64,000 nucleotides of DNA from Pseudorhizobium xiangyangii. Lineage in GTDB: Bacteria; Pseudomonadota; Alphaproteobacteria; Rhizobiales; Rhizobiaceae. A model generated the notes under the pieces. That model worked only from the letters and a program-made list of their open reading frames with translations, ran no database searches and was not told the DNA's origin. The stretch spans positions 62,001 through 126,000 of the forward strand of contig NZ_JAJAWH010000011.1 in NCBI RefSeq assembly GCF_020531965.1. The letters run 5' to 3'. The first letter of the stretch is position 1. Every line of letters starts with the position of its first letter. Positions 34,099-42,827 of this stretch are shown piece after piece. Made by a program: the position numbers and the translations under genes.

Positions 34099-35805
34099 AT
34101 GGCAGTATCTAATCCCACGCGGGAGGACTTCGCAGCCCTCCTCGAAGAATCGTTCGCACAGACCGATCTGGCCGAAGGCTATGTAGCCAAGGGCATCGTC
34201 ACCGCGATCGAGAAGGACGTCGCAGTCATCGACGTCGGCCTTAAGGTCGAAGGTCGCATTGCGCTGAAGGAATTCGGCGTCAAGGGCAAAGACGGCACCC
34301 TCAAGGTCGGCGACGAAGTCGAAGTCTATGTTGAGCGCATCGAGAATGCACTCGGCGAAGCAGTTCTGTCGCGCGAGAAGGCTCGCCGCGAAGAGAGCTG
34401 GGTCAAGCTCGAAGTCAAGTTCGAAGCCGGCGAGCGCGTCGAAGGCGTTATCTTCAACCAGGTCAAGGGTGGCTTCACCGTCGATCTGGATGGCGCTGTT
34501 GCCTTCCTTCCGCGTTCGCAGGTCGACATCCGTCCGATCCGCGACGTCACTCCGCTGATGCACAACCCGCAGCCCTTCGAAATCCTCAAGATGGACAAGC
34601 GTCGCGGCAACATCGTTGTTTCGCGCCGTACGGTTCTCGAAGAGTCCCGTGCCGAGCAGCGTTCTGAGATCGTTCAGAACCTCGAAGAAGGCCAGGTTGT
34701 TGACGGCGTCGTCAAGAACATCACCGATTACGGTGCGTTCGTTGACCTCGGCGGCATCGACGGCCTGCTGCACGTCACCGACATGGCTTGGCGTCGCGTC
34801 AACCATCCGTCGGAAATCCTGTCCATTGGCCAGTCGGTCAAGGTTCAGATCATCCGAATCAACCAGGAAACCCACCGCATCTCGCTCGGCATGAAGCAGC
34901 TCGAGTCGGATCCGTGGGATGGCATCTCGGCCAAGTACCCGATCGGCAAGAAGATCTCCGGTACGGTTACGAACATCACCGACTACGGTGCGTTCGTCGA
35001 GCTGGAGCCGGGCATTGAAGGCCTGATCCACATCTCCGAAATGTCCTGGACCAAGAAGAACGTACATCCCGGCAAGATCCTGTCCACGACGCAGGATGTT
35101 GACGTGGTCGTTCTCGAAGTCGATCCGTCCAAGCGCCGTATCTCGCTCGGTCTCAAGCAGACCCTCGAGAACCCATGGCAGGGATTTGCCTTCTCGCACC
35201 CGGCCGGCACTGAAGTCGAAGGCGAAGTCAAGAACAAGACCGAATTCGGCCTGTTCATCGGCCTCGAAGGCGACGTCGACGGCATGGTTCACCTCTCCGA
35301 CCTCGACTGGAACCGTCCGGGCGAACAGGTCATCGAGGAGTACAACAAGGGCGACATCGTCAAGGCTGTCGTTCTCGATGTAGACGTCGAGAAGGAGCGT
35401 ATTTCGCTCGGCATCAAGCAGCTCGGCAAGGATGCAGTCGGCGACGCTGCTGCTTCCGGCGAACTGCGCAAGAACGCTGTCGTTTCGTGCGAAGTCATCG
35501 CCGTCAACGACGGTGGCCTCGAAGTGAAGCTGGTTGCCCACGAGGACATCACTTCCTTCATCCGCCGCAACGACCTGGCACGCGATCGCGACGATCAGCG
35601 TCCGGAGCGTTTCTCGGTTGGCCAGGTGTTTGACGCTCGCGTCACCAACTTCTCCAAGAAGGACCGCAAGGTCATGCTGTCGATCAAGGCTCTCGAGATC
35701 GCAGAAGAGAAGGAAGCAGTCGCTCAGTTCGGTTCGTCCGATTCTGGCGCATCGCTCGGCGACATCCTCGGCGCAGCTCTGAAGAACCGCAGCAACGGCG
35801 AGTAA
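34099..35805 (+). CDS. rpsA: 30S ribosomal protein S1
   Basis: 568 residues, six S1 (OB-fold) RNA-binding repeats, visible as repeated GVVKNITDYGAFVDLGGIDGLLHVTDMAW / GTVTNITDYGAFVELEPGIEGLIHISEMSW type segments and RISLGLKQ/RISLGIKQ endings. Binds mRNA and delivers it to the 30S subunit. ATG 34099 follows CAGGAG; the frame start at 34069 lies inside the leader hairpin. Ends with a perfect terminator. Confidence 0.97.
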   Translation: MAVSNPTREDFAALLEESFAQTDLAEGYVAKGIVTAIEKDVAVIDVGLKVEGRIALKEFGVKGKDGTLKVGDEVEVYVERIENALGEAVLSREKARREESWVKLEVKFEAGERVEGVIFNQVKGGFTVDLDGAVAFLPRSQVDIRPIRDVTPLMHNPQPFEILKMDKRRGNIVVSRRTVLEESRAEQRSEIVQNLEEGQVVDGVVKNITDYGAFVDLGGIDGLLHVTDMAWRRVNHPSEILSIGQSVKVQIIRINQETHRISLGMKQLESDPWDGISAKYPIGKKISGTVTNITDYGAFVELEPGIEGLIHISEMSWTKKNVHPGKILSTTQDVDVVVLEVDPSKRRISLGLKQTLENPWQGFAFSHPAGTEVEGEVKNKTEFGLFIGLEGDVDGMVHLSDLDWNRPGEQVIEEYNKGDIVKAVVLDVDVEKERISLGIKQLGKDAVGDAAASGELRKNAVVSCEVIAVNDGGLEVKLVAHEDITSFIRRNDLARDRDDQRPERFSVGQVFDARVTNFSKKDRKVMLSIKALEIAEEKEAVAQFGSSDSGASLGDILGAALKNRSNGE

Positions 35806-35828
35806 TCGACGTCACTGCAGATAATGGA

Positions 35829-35859
35829 AGGCCGCCGGATTGCTCCGGCGGCCTTTTTC
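35829..35859 (+). terminator. Rho-independent terminator of rpsA
   Basis: Perfect 11-bp stem AGGCCGCCGGA / TCCGGCGGCCT around TTGC, followed by TTTTTCG. Confidence 0.93.
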
Positions 35860-35874
35860 GTTTGGTGAGTGGGG

Positions 35875-37557
35875 TTAGTTGAGGTCTGCCATTCGCCAGT
35901 AGAGGTCCTGCGCGTGATCGGCAGGGTCCTCGCCGGCTGTCGCCTCCGGCGGTTGCTCGTTTGCCTCACCGTCTTCGCCTGCATCTTCTTCGCTGCCGTC
36001 CCTGGCATCCTGCCCGGAGGAATGGCCTTCGCCGTCCTCGTCGACAGGCGATAGACGCTCGACATCGCGCTCCTCTTCTTCAGGAGGAACCGGAACAGAA
36101 GGATAGGTGACAAAAGGCTGCATCAGGCCTTCGCGCGCGACCATGGATACCATCGGCAGGAACAATGCCTGCTCGATCAGCGCACTCGCACCTGTTGCCC
36201 TGGACGAACCGTCGTTCAGAGATGCCGGTCCGGGTGCGGGTATTTCCACGGGCGGCCTGGATAGCAGATCAGACTGGATGATCCGGGGATCCTGGTTATG
36301 TGAAGACAGTGTCTCGACGCCGGGAATGGTATCGACCGCGAGAAAAGCCTTGCCCTGTTGTGATATGGAAGCTGCTGTTGATGAACTGCGAACACCGAGG
36401 GGTGAGGAGGCTCCGGGCATGACCGCCGGCTCTGACCCCTTTGCAAGCCTTTCCGCAAGATAACGGACTGCCTGAGCAGGCAGGTTCTTCACGTCTTCCT
36501 GAAGGCGCTGTGCGACGCGCGCAAGGGCTGGTGCATCATAGGCCACTAAACTGCCTCTTGGACCCTCTGGTGCGCGTGCGGCCGCTTCCGCACCATGACT
36601 GCGGCCGGCAAGGATATCGCGAGCCGTGGCGGCCCGTTGAGTGTCGGCTGCTCGCAAGGAAGGAAGATCCGGAGCGTTGCCGGTGTGCGAAGCACTGGCG
36701 CCCGGCGCAGACAGTCCGCCCATCTGTTCGGCTCGAGTTCGTCCGTTACTGGAGACTTCCGGCCTCAAGGATGAAGTCTTTGCACCATCCGGCGCCTGTT
36801 CCTGTTCCTGCTGCTGCTGCGGTTCTTCGGTCATCTCGGCACCGAAATGCGCCATGCCGGCCTGTTTTACCTGGCCGGAGTTGAGAGGAGAGCCCGTTCC
36901 CCCGGCCTGAACGGCTGCACCGGTGCCCGATACAAGTGGCTGGCGCCCGTTTGCATTGGTTTGTGCCTGCGCGTCAATCGCTCCGGGCGCAGGGACCGAA
37001 GCAGGCAGCCGACCCGGAGCAATCGCGTTTACGGACAAGTCGGCCGCGGCGTTCTGCCGATAAGAGCTCACGACGGCGCGCGCCGCAGGATCCCGATCGA
37101 GGAACCGACCACTCTCCATGTAGGCGTTGAGGCGTGCCGCCTCGGGGCCCAGCGGGTTGTTGAGGATCTCCGCAAGCATGCGGAGCGTGATACCGCGTAC
37201 CAGCTGCGCAATACTCTGCTCAAGGACCGCACGCTGTGCTGCGCTCAGCGATTTGAGCGCTTCGGCAAGCCGATGCGCGTAGTCTACCAAGCCCTCGCCT
37301 TCGCGCCGGCTGATCTTGAGGTAGCTGCCGACTGCTTCAGCAAAGACGGAGAGGCCCTGGGCCAGGTGCATCTGGCCCGAAAGGGAGAGGAGGTCGATCC
37401 GGCCTCCGCTGAGAAGATTTGCCGGCAACGGTACCGAGGCCCTGCTATTCGCGGCGGCAGATACGAGCGTCGCCTGGAGAGGCTGTCGGGGGACGCTCTG
37501 GTAATCGACTGAGGCGCTCAAGGCAGCGCCAAGGGGCGGCAGCATGATCTGCTCCAT
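35875..37557 (-). CDS. hypothetical rhizobial protein, Pro/Ala/Gln-rich
   Basis: 560 residues from ATG 37557 (MEQIMLPPLGAALSAS). An ordered N-terminal half (about 45-180; LSGQMHLAQGLSVFAEAVGSYLKISRREGEGLVDYAHRL) is followed by a long low-complexity region with a Gln/Glu run and an acidic tail that ends DLYWRMADLN. No signal peptide. The frame extends to 37638 but the extension is Arg-rich and uncharacteristic. The N-terminal half resembles secretion/flagellar accessory proteins only superficially; I assign no function. Separate transcript converging on rpsA. Confidence 0.7.
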   Translation of the reverse strand: MEQIMLPPLGAALSASVDYQSVPRQPLQATLVSAAANSRASVPLPANLLSGGRIDLLSLSGQMHLAQGLSVFAEAVGSYLKISRREGEGLVDYAHRLAEALKSLSAAQRAVLEQSIAQLVRGITLRMLAEILNNPLGPEAARLNAYMESGRFLDRDPAARAVVSSYRQNAAADLSVNAIAPGRLPASVPAPGAIDAQAQTNANGRQPLVSGTGAAVQAGGTGSPLNSGQVKQAGMAHFGAEMTEEPQQQQEQEQAPDGAKTSSLRPEVSSNGRTRAEQMGGLSAPGASASHTGNAPDLPSLRAADTQRAATARDILAGRSHGAEAAARAPEGPRGSLVAYDAPALARVAQRLQEDVKNLPAQAVRYLAERLAKGSEPAVMPGASSPLGVRSSSTAASISQQGKAFLAVDTIPGVETLSSHNQDPRIIQSDLLSRPPVEIPAPGPASLNDGSSRATGASALIEQALFLPMVSMVAREGLMQPFVTYPSVPVPPEEEERDVERLSPVDEDGEGHSSGQDARDGSEEDAGEDGEANEQPPEATAGEDPADHAQDLYWRMADLN

Positions 37558-37775
37558 GTGTCGGGATGTCAGGACAGTTCGGCTACAGCGGTGCAGTCTT
37601 TTCGCAGCGGTCCGGCGCTGCGGCCGCGGCGCGCTCATGGCGCCAACAATGCCGATCGATTGTATAGAATTGACGCAGAATCGTTAATGATCCGCTAACG
37701 ATGGCGTCCGCAACGGGCCGACGCTGCGAGGCGCGGCACCTCGATTAGACGCTGATTGCGAAGTGTGGGCTCTCG

Positions 37776-38813
37776 TTAGGCGGCGAGCTTTTTCTTCAAA
37801 AGCTCGTAGAGGCCGATCTCGTCGATCGAGATAGGCAGGATACCCTGCTGCGTTTTCGTCAGCTCCTCGGCCGCCGCGTCCTCGATCGCCTCGGCGTTTA
37901 CATCGTTGATCTCGGTGTCGTCGGTCGCTGCAACCGTGTCATCCTTGGCAGCGTCATTCGTCCCGGGCATCAGCACGACGTCATCGCTTTCCGATCCTGC
38001 GTCGCGCGTCTGTTCGACAGCCGCACCAAGGACAAGGATCATGTCCGCCTCGGTAGCGCCAGAAGCCGGCGCAGTTTCACCGGGAGTAACCGGCTGGGTG
38101 GCCTTGCCGTTTTGCTCTTCCACGGCGTCCTGCATTTCCTGGACGTCTTCCAGCTTTTCGGAGGCCTCCAGCGCCTTGATATCTTCCTTGCGCTCAGCGC
38201 GCGTCTCGGGGTCCTCGACGCGCGTCGGGTTATGCCCCTGCGGACCAAGCTTCAGTTCTTCGAGCGTTTTGGGGTCAGCCACGTCCTCGAGACGTTGCAA
38301 GGCGCGAGCAACGTCCTCTGCCGACCTGCCGCCGTTGTCCGCCTTCGACAGACCGTCCAGCAGGCGGGCATTGTCATCGCCATAGGGGTTCTTGATCGCC
38401 GCGATCACGGTGTCGAGCGAGACGCCGGCCGCCTTCAGGCCAAGCTCATCTTCCAGTTCTGAAATCTGCGTCGAGTCTAGCTGCTTGACGGCCTCTTCGA
38501 TCGCTCGCCCGAGTGCGAAGTTTGAGCGCTCTTCCGACAGATCGATGCCGAGCTTCGCGGCCAGCCGTTCGGTCAGCTGTATCTTGAGTTCGTTTGGATT
38601 GACGCTGTGGATGCCGAACAGGGCCTCGGCAATCTTTTCCTTGGCGCGCTTGGCGTCGACGCTGGCACTGATGTGCGCCTCGACAACCGGATCCCTCTTC
38701 TCTCCGGTCGCCTTTTCCTCGGACTGCCGGCGCTGCTCTTCGATGCGGTCGAGCATCGACTGCATGACGTTGGTTGCAGCCAGCCCAAATGTCGCTTGCG
38801 TGGGAAGAATCAT
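37776..38813 (-). CDS. hypothetical rhizobial protein, acidic
   Basis: 345 residues, strongly helical and acidic, beginning MILPTQATFGLAATNVMQSML. Repeated short predicted helices (AKEKIAEALFGIHSVNPNELKIQLTERLAAKLGIDLSEE) and an Asp/Glu/Thr-rich linker before a conserved-looking C-terminus (ILPISIDEIGLYELLKKKLAA). Lies upstream of and in the same direction as the preceding hypothetical gene with ~220 bp between. Unknown function; the ending resembles a docking helix. Confidence 0.7.
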   Translation of the reverse strand: MILPTQATFGLAATNVMQSMLDRIEEQRRQSEEKATGEKRDPVVEAHISASVDAKRAKEKIAEALFGIHSVNPNELKIQLTERLAAKLGIDLSEERSNFALGRAIEEAVKQLDSTQISELEDELGLKAAGVSLDTVIAAIKNPYGDDNARLLDGLSKADNGGRSAEDVARALQRLEDVADPKTLEELKLGPQGHNPTRVEDPETRAERKEDIKALEASEKLEDVQEMQDAVEEQNGKATQPVTPGETAPASGATEADMILVLGAAVEQTRDAGSESDDVVLMPGTNDAAKDDTVAATDDTEINDVNAEAIEDAAAEELTKTQQGILPISIDEIGLYELLKKKLAA

Positions 38814-38906
38814 CTGCCAGTCCCGCCAGTTATTCTGCGGGAAGGCTAGGCTGCAGCGGTTAAGGATCGATAAACCTAGAGTAGCAGCAAATAACCTGAC
38901 AGAATC

Positions 38907-39530
38907 TCAGCTATGGGCGAAGATGTCTGTCTCTTCCCATCCGAGCAGGTCGAGCTTGGCTCGCGTCGGCAGGAACTCGAAGCATGCGGTTGCCAGCTCC
39001 ATGCGCCCGTCCCTGTTGAGGCGACCGGTCAGCTTGCCGGCGAGCGCATGAAGGTGCAGCACGTCGGACGCGGCATATTCCAGCTGCGCCGGGGAGAGCA
39101 TCTCCGCTGCCCAGTCCGTCTGCTGCTGCGCCTTCGACACATCGATGTCGAGCATTTCCTTGAGATTGTCCTTGAGCCCGTGACGGTCGGTGTAGGTGCG
39201 GGTCAGGCGCGAAGCGATCTTCGTGCAGAAAACCGGACGGGTGGTCACGCCGAAGGCATGGAACAGAACTGCAATGTCGAAGCGACCGTAGTGGAAGATC
39301 TTCTGCCGTGCCGGATCGGCAAGAAGTGCGACGAGGTTGGGCGCCTCCTTCTGGCCGGCGGCGATGCGGATCACATCCGCTGTCCCGTCGCCGGGCGAGA
39401 GCTGCACGACGCAAAGGCGGTCGCGCCGGGGTATGAGGCCGAGCGTCTCGGTGTCGATTGCGATGGCGCCGGTGTAGCGCGCGGCGTCTGCCGCGGAAAT
39501 GTCACCCTCGTGATACCGAATGCTGCTCAT
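38907..39530 (-). CDS. RNase D-like 3'-5' exoribonuclease
   Basis: 207 residues from ATG 39530. DEDDy exonuclease residues: AIAIDTETLGL (Asp, Glu), HYGRFDIAVLF (Asp), and LEYAASDVLHLHAL (Tyr, Asp). It lacks the HRDC domains of E. coli RNase D, making it the short form typical of alphaproteobacteria. Probable role in tRNA or small RNA 3' processing. Confidence 0.9.
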   Translation of the reverse strand: MSSIRYHEGDISAADAARYTGAIAIDTETLGLIPRRDRLCVVQLSPGDGTADVIRIAAGQKEAPNLVALLADPARQKIFHYGRFDIAVLFHAFGVTTRPVFCTKIASRLTRTYTDRHGLKDNLKEMLDIDVSKAQQQTDWAAEMLSPAQLEYAASDVLHLHALAGKLTGRLNRDGRMELATACFEFLPTRAKLDLLGWEETDIFAHS

Positions 39531-39666
39531 CGTCTGTCCTCTGGTTTGTCGCGGAGGGAATGCCACAGAGCCTGCTCCGCAGCAAGCGCCGGAAGGTGCA
39601 CCCTCGAAAGCGCATTATTTGGGCGAGCGTTGCGTCGTGCGCATTGCTGCAATGCGGCAAAGCTCT

Positions 39667-39694
39667 TGGCAATGCATGCGACGCAGACTATATC
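39667..39694 (+). promoter_or_regulatory. sigma70-type promoter of the sRNA
   Basis: TTGGCA at 39667-39672 and CTATAT at 39689-39694 with a 16-bp spacer, giving a start near 39700. Confidence 0.55.
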
Positions 39695-39699
39695 TCTTG

Positions 39700-39816
39700 C
39701 ATCGAAACGACGCACTCCTCCTCCCAGCGTTGTTCGATGAGATCGGCAATCTCCTCCTCCTCCCATTGCCGATCAAGTTTAAAGCCCGACGCACCTCCTC
39801 CCGCGTCGGGCTTTTT
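39700..39816 (+). ncRNA. CCUCCUCCC-loop trans-acting sRNA (Cuckoo/ar14/CcsR-like)
   Basis: Three successive hairpins each present an anti-Shine-Dalgarno CCUCC sequence in the loop. Hairpin 1: CATCGAA.. to ..TTCGATG (39701-39740); hairpin 2: perfect GATCGGCAAT / ATTGCCGATC (39742-39774) with a CTCCTCCTCCTCCC loop; hairpin 3: AAAGCCCGACGC / GCGTCGGGCTTT (39781-39814), which is also the Rho-independent terminator. This matches the alphaproteobacterial family of sRNAs carrying CCUCCUCCC motifs. The region 39531-39699 otherwise holds no gene. Confidence 0.85.
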
Positions 39817-39937
39817 CATTTTCAGTACTCTCTCACAAGACGCCAGTGATGAACGCAGGGCCGCAATGAGCGCGATGCCGAATGCAGTCCGTTGCGCGGA
39901 GGTTCGAGATAATAGCTGAGAGCGATTTGCCAAAGAA

Positions 39938-39968
39938 AAAGCACCCGCCGGAAAACTGCGGGTGCTTT
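39938..39968 (-). terminator. bidirectional terminator after tonB
   Basis: Perfect 11-bp stem AAAGCACCCGC / GCGGGTGCTTT; on the minus strand it is followed by five T (ending the tonB transcript). Confidence 0.9.
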
Positions 39969-40024
39969 GCTCGTTTGATGGGCCGCGTGCTCAGGGCTGC
40001 CTGCGGAACAGAGTGGACAACTGG

Positions 40025-40948
40025 TCAGCGGGTGCAGGTAATTGGCTGCGTTAATTGCCTTGTTGCACCTGCCGGCGGCGCCGGAATAGGAGACGAGCGC
40101 TGCACCGCGGAAATGAGGTAGTCGTCAGTCTGCGAACTTCCGGAAGAGCGGGATAGCGAGACACCGGTTATGTTGCCGCTGTTGTCGAAGGTGAAGCGTA
40201 TGGCTGCAGTGCCTTCGCCACCGGGGCAGCGACGCGCGTTGCGCACGATCCGTGATCGTACCTTTGACATCCAGCCCGCCGGCGAAACGGACGGTGCGGC
40301 TGATCCTTCAGAAGTCCGGCTAGCAGCGGTGCGGTTAGCCTGCTTGGTCTGTAGCTTTGCCTCCCGAGCTTCCCTAGATGCCTGTGGCTGCTGCTTGGCT
40401 CGCTTCGGCGGCTCCTTCTTTGGGGGAGGCGGCGGTGACGGGCGCGTCACGGGCAGCGGAACTTCGACGTTCTCGAGTGCAGCCAGCATCTCCTGTTCAA
40501 GCGGATCGACCTCCTCCACAGGCTCTGGCGGCGGTTCCGGCAGGGGTTCCGCAATCTCGGGCTCGGGTGGCTGGAAAGGTTCAGGCTCGGGCTCCACCGG
40601 TTCGACCACCTCTTCCGGTGGCGGCTCTTCCACCGGCTCTGGCGGAGGCTCAGGTGTGGGCTCAGGCGGCGTCTCCACCGGCTCAAGCTGCTTGCTGGCC
40701 ACTTCTTCCGCGTCGAGCTGGTCCTCTGCGACCTGATCCTCCTCGGTATTGGCCGCTTCCGGCTCGGCGGCCAGTTCGATCATGATGGCGGCTGGCGGCC
40801 CCATGTCAGCAGCCGGCTCCGGGTCCTGGCGCAGAAGTGCAGCCGCGGCACCCAGATGTGCAGTCAGCATGATCACGCCGGCCGTCGACCAGAGCGCCAG
40901 TTCGCCGATCCGGCCCTTCCGGCTCGAATGGGACGTCGGGTCGCTCAT
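40025..40948 (-). CDS. tonB: energy transducer TonB
   Basis: 307 residues. One N-terminal membrane helix (LALWSTAGVIMLTAHLGAAAALL) with the essential-type His, a long Pro/Glu-rich periplasmic spacer (residues ~85-185), a basic segment, and a C-terminal TonB domain (AGWMSKVRSRIVRNARRCPGGEGTAAIRFTF..GVSLSRSSGS..DDYLISAVQRSSPIPAPP). Couples the ExbBD proton motor to outer-membrane receptors for iron or heme. Last gene of exbB-exbD-tonB; start overlaps exbD by 4 nt. Confidence 0.93.
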   Translation of the reverse strand: MSDPTSHSSRKGRIGELALWSTAGVIMLTAHLGAAAALLRQDPEPAADMGPPAAIMIELAAEPEAANTEEDQVAEDQLDAEEVASKQLEPVETPPEPTPEPPPEPVEEPPPEEVVEPVEPEPEPFQPPEPEIAEPLPEPPPEPVEEVDPLEQEMLAALENVEVPLPVTRPSPPPPPKKEPPKRAKQQPQASREAREAKLQTKQANRTAASRTSEGSAAPSVSPAGWMSKVRSRIVRNARRCPGGEGTAAIRFTFDNSGNITGVSLSRSSGSSQTDDYLISAVQRSSPIPAPPAGATRQLTQPITCTR

Positions 40949-41442
40949 GGAGCGGTGCTCCCCAGAGGAGAGGCAGGAGCAGGGGCGGCGCCTGCGACCG
41001 GCTGTGCTGCGGCGGGTGCCGGTCCCGGCAGGCTTTCGAGGCCGACGAGCGCGATCTTCAGGTAGCCGGCATCGCGCAGCATGTTCATAACTTCCATGAA
41101 CTGCCCGTATTCGATCGCCTTGTCGGCGCGCAGGAAGATGCGGGCGTCCTTGTTGCCTTCGGTCACCCGCTCGAGCGCCGCCGTCAGATGCTCCGTCTGA
41201 ATAGTCTCGTTGCCGAGGCTCAGGCCGAGATCCTCCTTGACGGTCAGGTAGAGGGGCTCCTCGGGCCGTTCGGAAGGCTGCGCCGTAGAGGCTGGAAGAT
41301 CGACATTCACGTCTACCGTTGCAAGCGGAGCTGCCACCATGAAGATGATGAGCAGCACCAGCATGACGTCGATGAACGGGGTGACGTTGATCTCGTGGTT
41401 TTCCGAAAGCTCGTCGCCGTGGTCACGGATGCCGCCTGCCAT
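40945..41442 (-). CDS. exbD: biopolymer transport protein ExbD
   Basis: 165 residues: cytoplasmic N-terminus with EINVTPFIDVMLVLLIIFMVAAPLAT (single membrane helix carrying the proton-path Asp), periplasmic domain with LPASTAQPSERPEEPLYLTVKEDL, IFLRADKAIEYGQFMEVMNMLRDAGYLKIALVGLE. A Pro/Ala tail follows. 3 nt downstream of exbB. Confidence 0.93.
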   Translation of the reverse strand: MAGGIRDHGDELSENHEINVTPFIDVMLVLLIIFMVAAPLATVDVNVDLPASTAQPSERPEEPLYLTVKEDLGLSLGNETIQTEHLTAALERVTEGNKDARIFLRADKAIEYGQFMEVMNMLRDAGYLKIALVGLESLPGPAPAAAQPVAGAAPAPASPLGSTAP

Positions 41443-41445
41443 GGG

Positions 41446-42642
41446 TCACGCTCCTGCAACGAGAGAGACGGACGCTTTGCGGCTGCCGGGCGGAACCTTG
41501 CGGAAGTCCAGATCGCGGCTGACCAGCCGTTCGACGCCGGCCGCTGCATCGGCCAGCAAATGGCGGTAACCTGTGATCGAGCGTGCAAAGACGTTGTAGA
41601 TCACCACTGCCGGAATAGCCGCGACGAGGCCGATAGCGGTGGCGAGCAGCGCTTCCGCGATACCCGGTGCGACGACGGCCAGGCTGGTCGTCTGCGATTC
41701 CGAGATGCTGATGAAGGAGTTCATGATCCCCCAGACGGTGCCAAACAGGCCGACAAACGGCGCTGTCGATCCGATCGTGGCAAGGACGCCGGTTCCGCGG
41801 GACATCCGTCGTCCTGCAAAGGACTCGATGCGCGACAGGGAAGACGAGACGCGCTCCTTGACGCCGTCGTTTGCCGCGTGATCCAGCGCGACCTCGGAGA
41901 GCCGGACTTCGTCGGCCGCTGCGCGCAGCATCAGTGCAGCGGGACCGCCACGCGTGCCGATTTCGCCGATAGCGTCGGATAGTGTCGAAGAACTGCGAAT
42001 GATCTTGAGCGTGCGGCCGGCACGGGCGCGGGCGCCCGCGAGCTCCAGTGTCTTGGCCAGCCAGACGGTCCAGGTTGCCAGCGATGCGAAGGCCAGACCG
42101 ATCATGACGGCCTTGACCACCCAGTCGGCGGCCATGAACATGCCCCACGGCGACAGGTCGTGCGGGATATCGGAGCGTTCGCCAGCGGGCAGAAGGTCCT
42201 CGATGAAGGTGCTCGGTGCTTCGGCTGCCGGCTGCTCGGGAGCAGCAGGCTCTGCAGTTGCGGCCGGTGAAGCTGGCTGTTGTGCTGCTGGAGGAGTGGT
42301 CGTTTCCGTCGCGGGCTGGGTTGCCTCGGGAACTGCCGGCGTTGCTGGCGCCGAAGGGGTAGCCGGAGCTGCGTTTTCAGAAGTGCTGCCCTGCGGGGAC
42401 GCACTTTCCGGTGCTGCAGGTTGTGGTGCCGTCGCTGGCGGAGTGGTTGCCTGCGGAGCGGCCGGTCGTGAAGTTGTCGCTTGCGCAGGTGCGGCGTCGT
42501 TGGATTGAGGCGCCGTGGTTTGCGCGGGCTCCTGCGCCAGCAAGGCGGTCGGGGTGAACGTCAACAGGCCGAGAAGTGCCGCAGCCGATGCATATTTGGT
42601 TCTGGAACGGAGGTGGAAAGTAAAGGTAGCAGCGGTCGGCAT
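41446..42642 (-). CDS. exbB: tonB-system energizer ExbB with long N-terminal extension
   Basis: 398 residues from ATG 42642. A signal-peptide-like N-terminus (KYASAAALLGLLTFTPTALLAQE) and ~120 residues of Ala/Pro/Gln/Thr-rich low complexity precede the MotA/TolQ/ExbB core (SPWGMFMAADWVVKAVMIGLAFASLATWTVWLAK; RRMSRGTGVLATIGSTAPFVGLFGTVWGIMNSF; GIAEALLATAIGLVAAIPAVVIYNVFARS). The long periplasmic extension is typical of rhizobial ExbB. The upstream region 42643-42827 probably carries an iron-responsive promoter but no operator was identified with confidence. Confidence 0.92.
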   Translation of the reverse strand: MPTAATFTFHLRSRTKYASAAALLGLLTFTPTALLAQEPAQTTAPQSNDAAPAQATTSRPAAPQATTPPATAPQPAAPESASPQGSTSENAAPATPSAPATPAVPEATQPATETTTPPAAQQPASPAATAEPAAPEQPAAEAPSTFIEDLLPAGERSDIPHDLSPWGMFMAADWVVKAVMIGLAFASLATWTVWLAKTLELAGARARAGRTLKIIRSSSTLSDAIGEIGTRGGPAALMLRAAADEVRLSEVALDHAANDGVKERVSSSLSRIESFAGRRMSRGTGVLATIGSTAPFVGLFGTVWGIMNSFISISESQTTSLAVVAPGIAEALLATAIGLVAAIPAVVIYNVFARSITGYRHLLADAAAGVERLVSRDLDFRKVPPGSRKASVSLVAGA

Positions 42643-42827
42643 AAAGAGGCTCTCCGAATGTTCGGGCTTGGCCTCATGAACGGTCAAGTCCCGACGGAAT
42701 GTCGCATCGGCTTTTGCCGGCTGCGTTTTATGGCTTCTCGATAATAAACATGACAATGGTTGGCAACAATTAAATCTAGGCGCCCGCATGATATTGAAAG
42801 GGCGCGCCGCCGGGTTCAGTCACCTAA

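Noticed and set aside
34087-35541. Long open frame antisense to rpsA (484 codons)
   Set aside because: It mirrors the codon pattern of a certain S1 gene, has no ribosome site, and its product is low-complexity; such frames are common opposite GC-rich genes.
42643-42827. Iron-responsive (RirA/Irr) operator upstream of exbB
   Set aside because: Expected by biology, but no sequence close enough to known boxes was found by eye.
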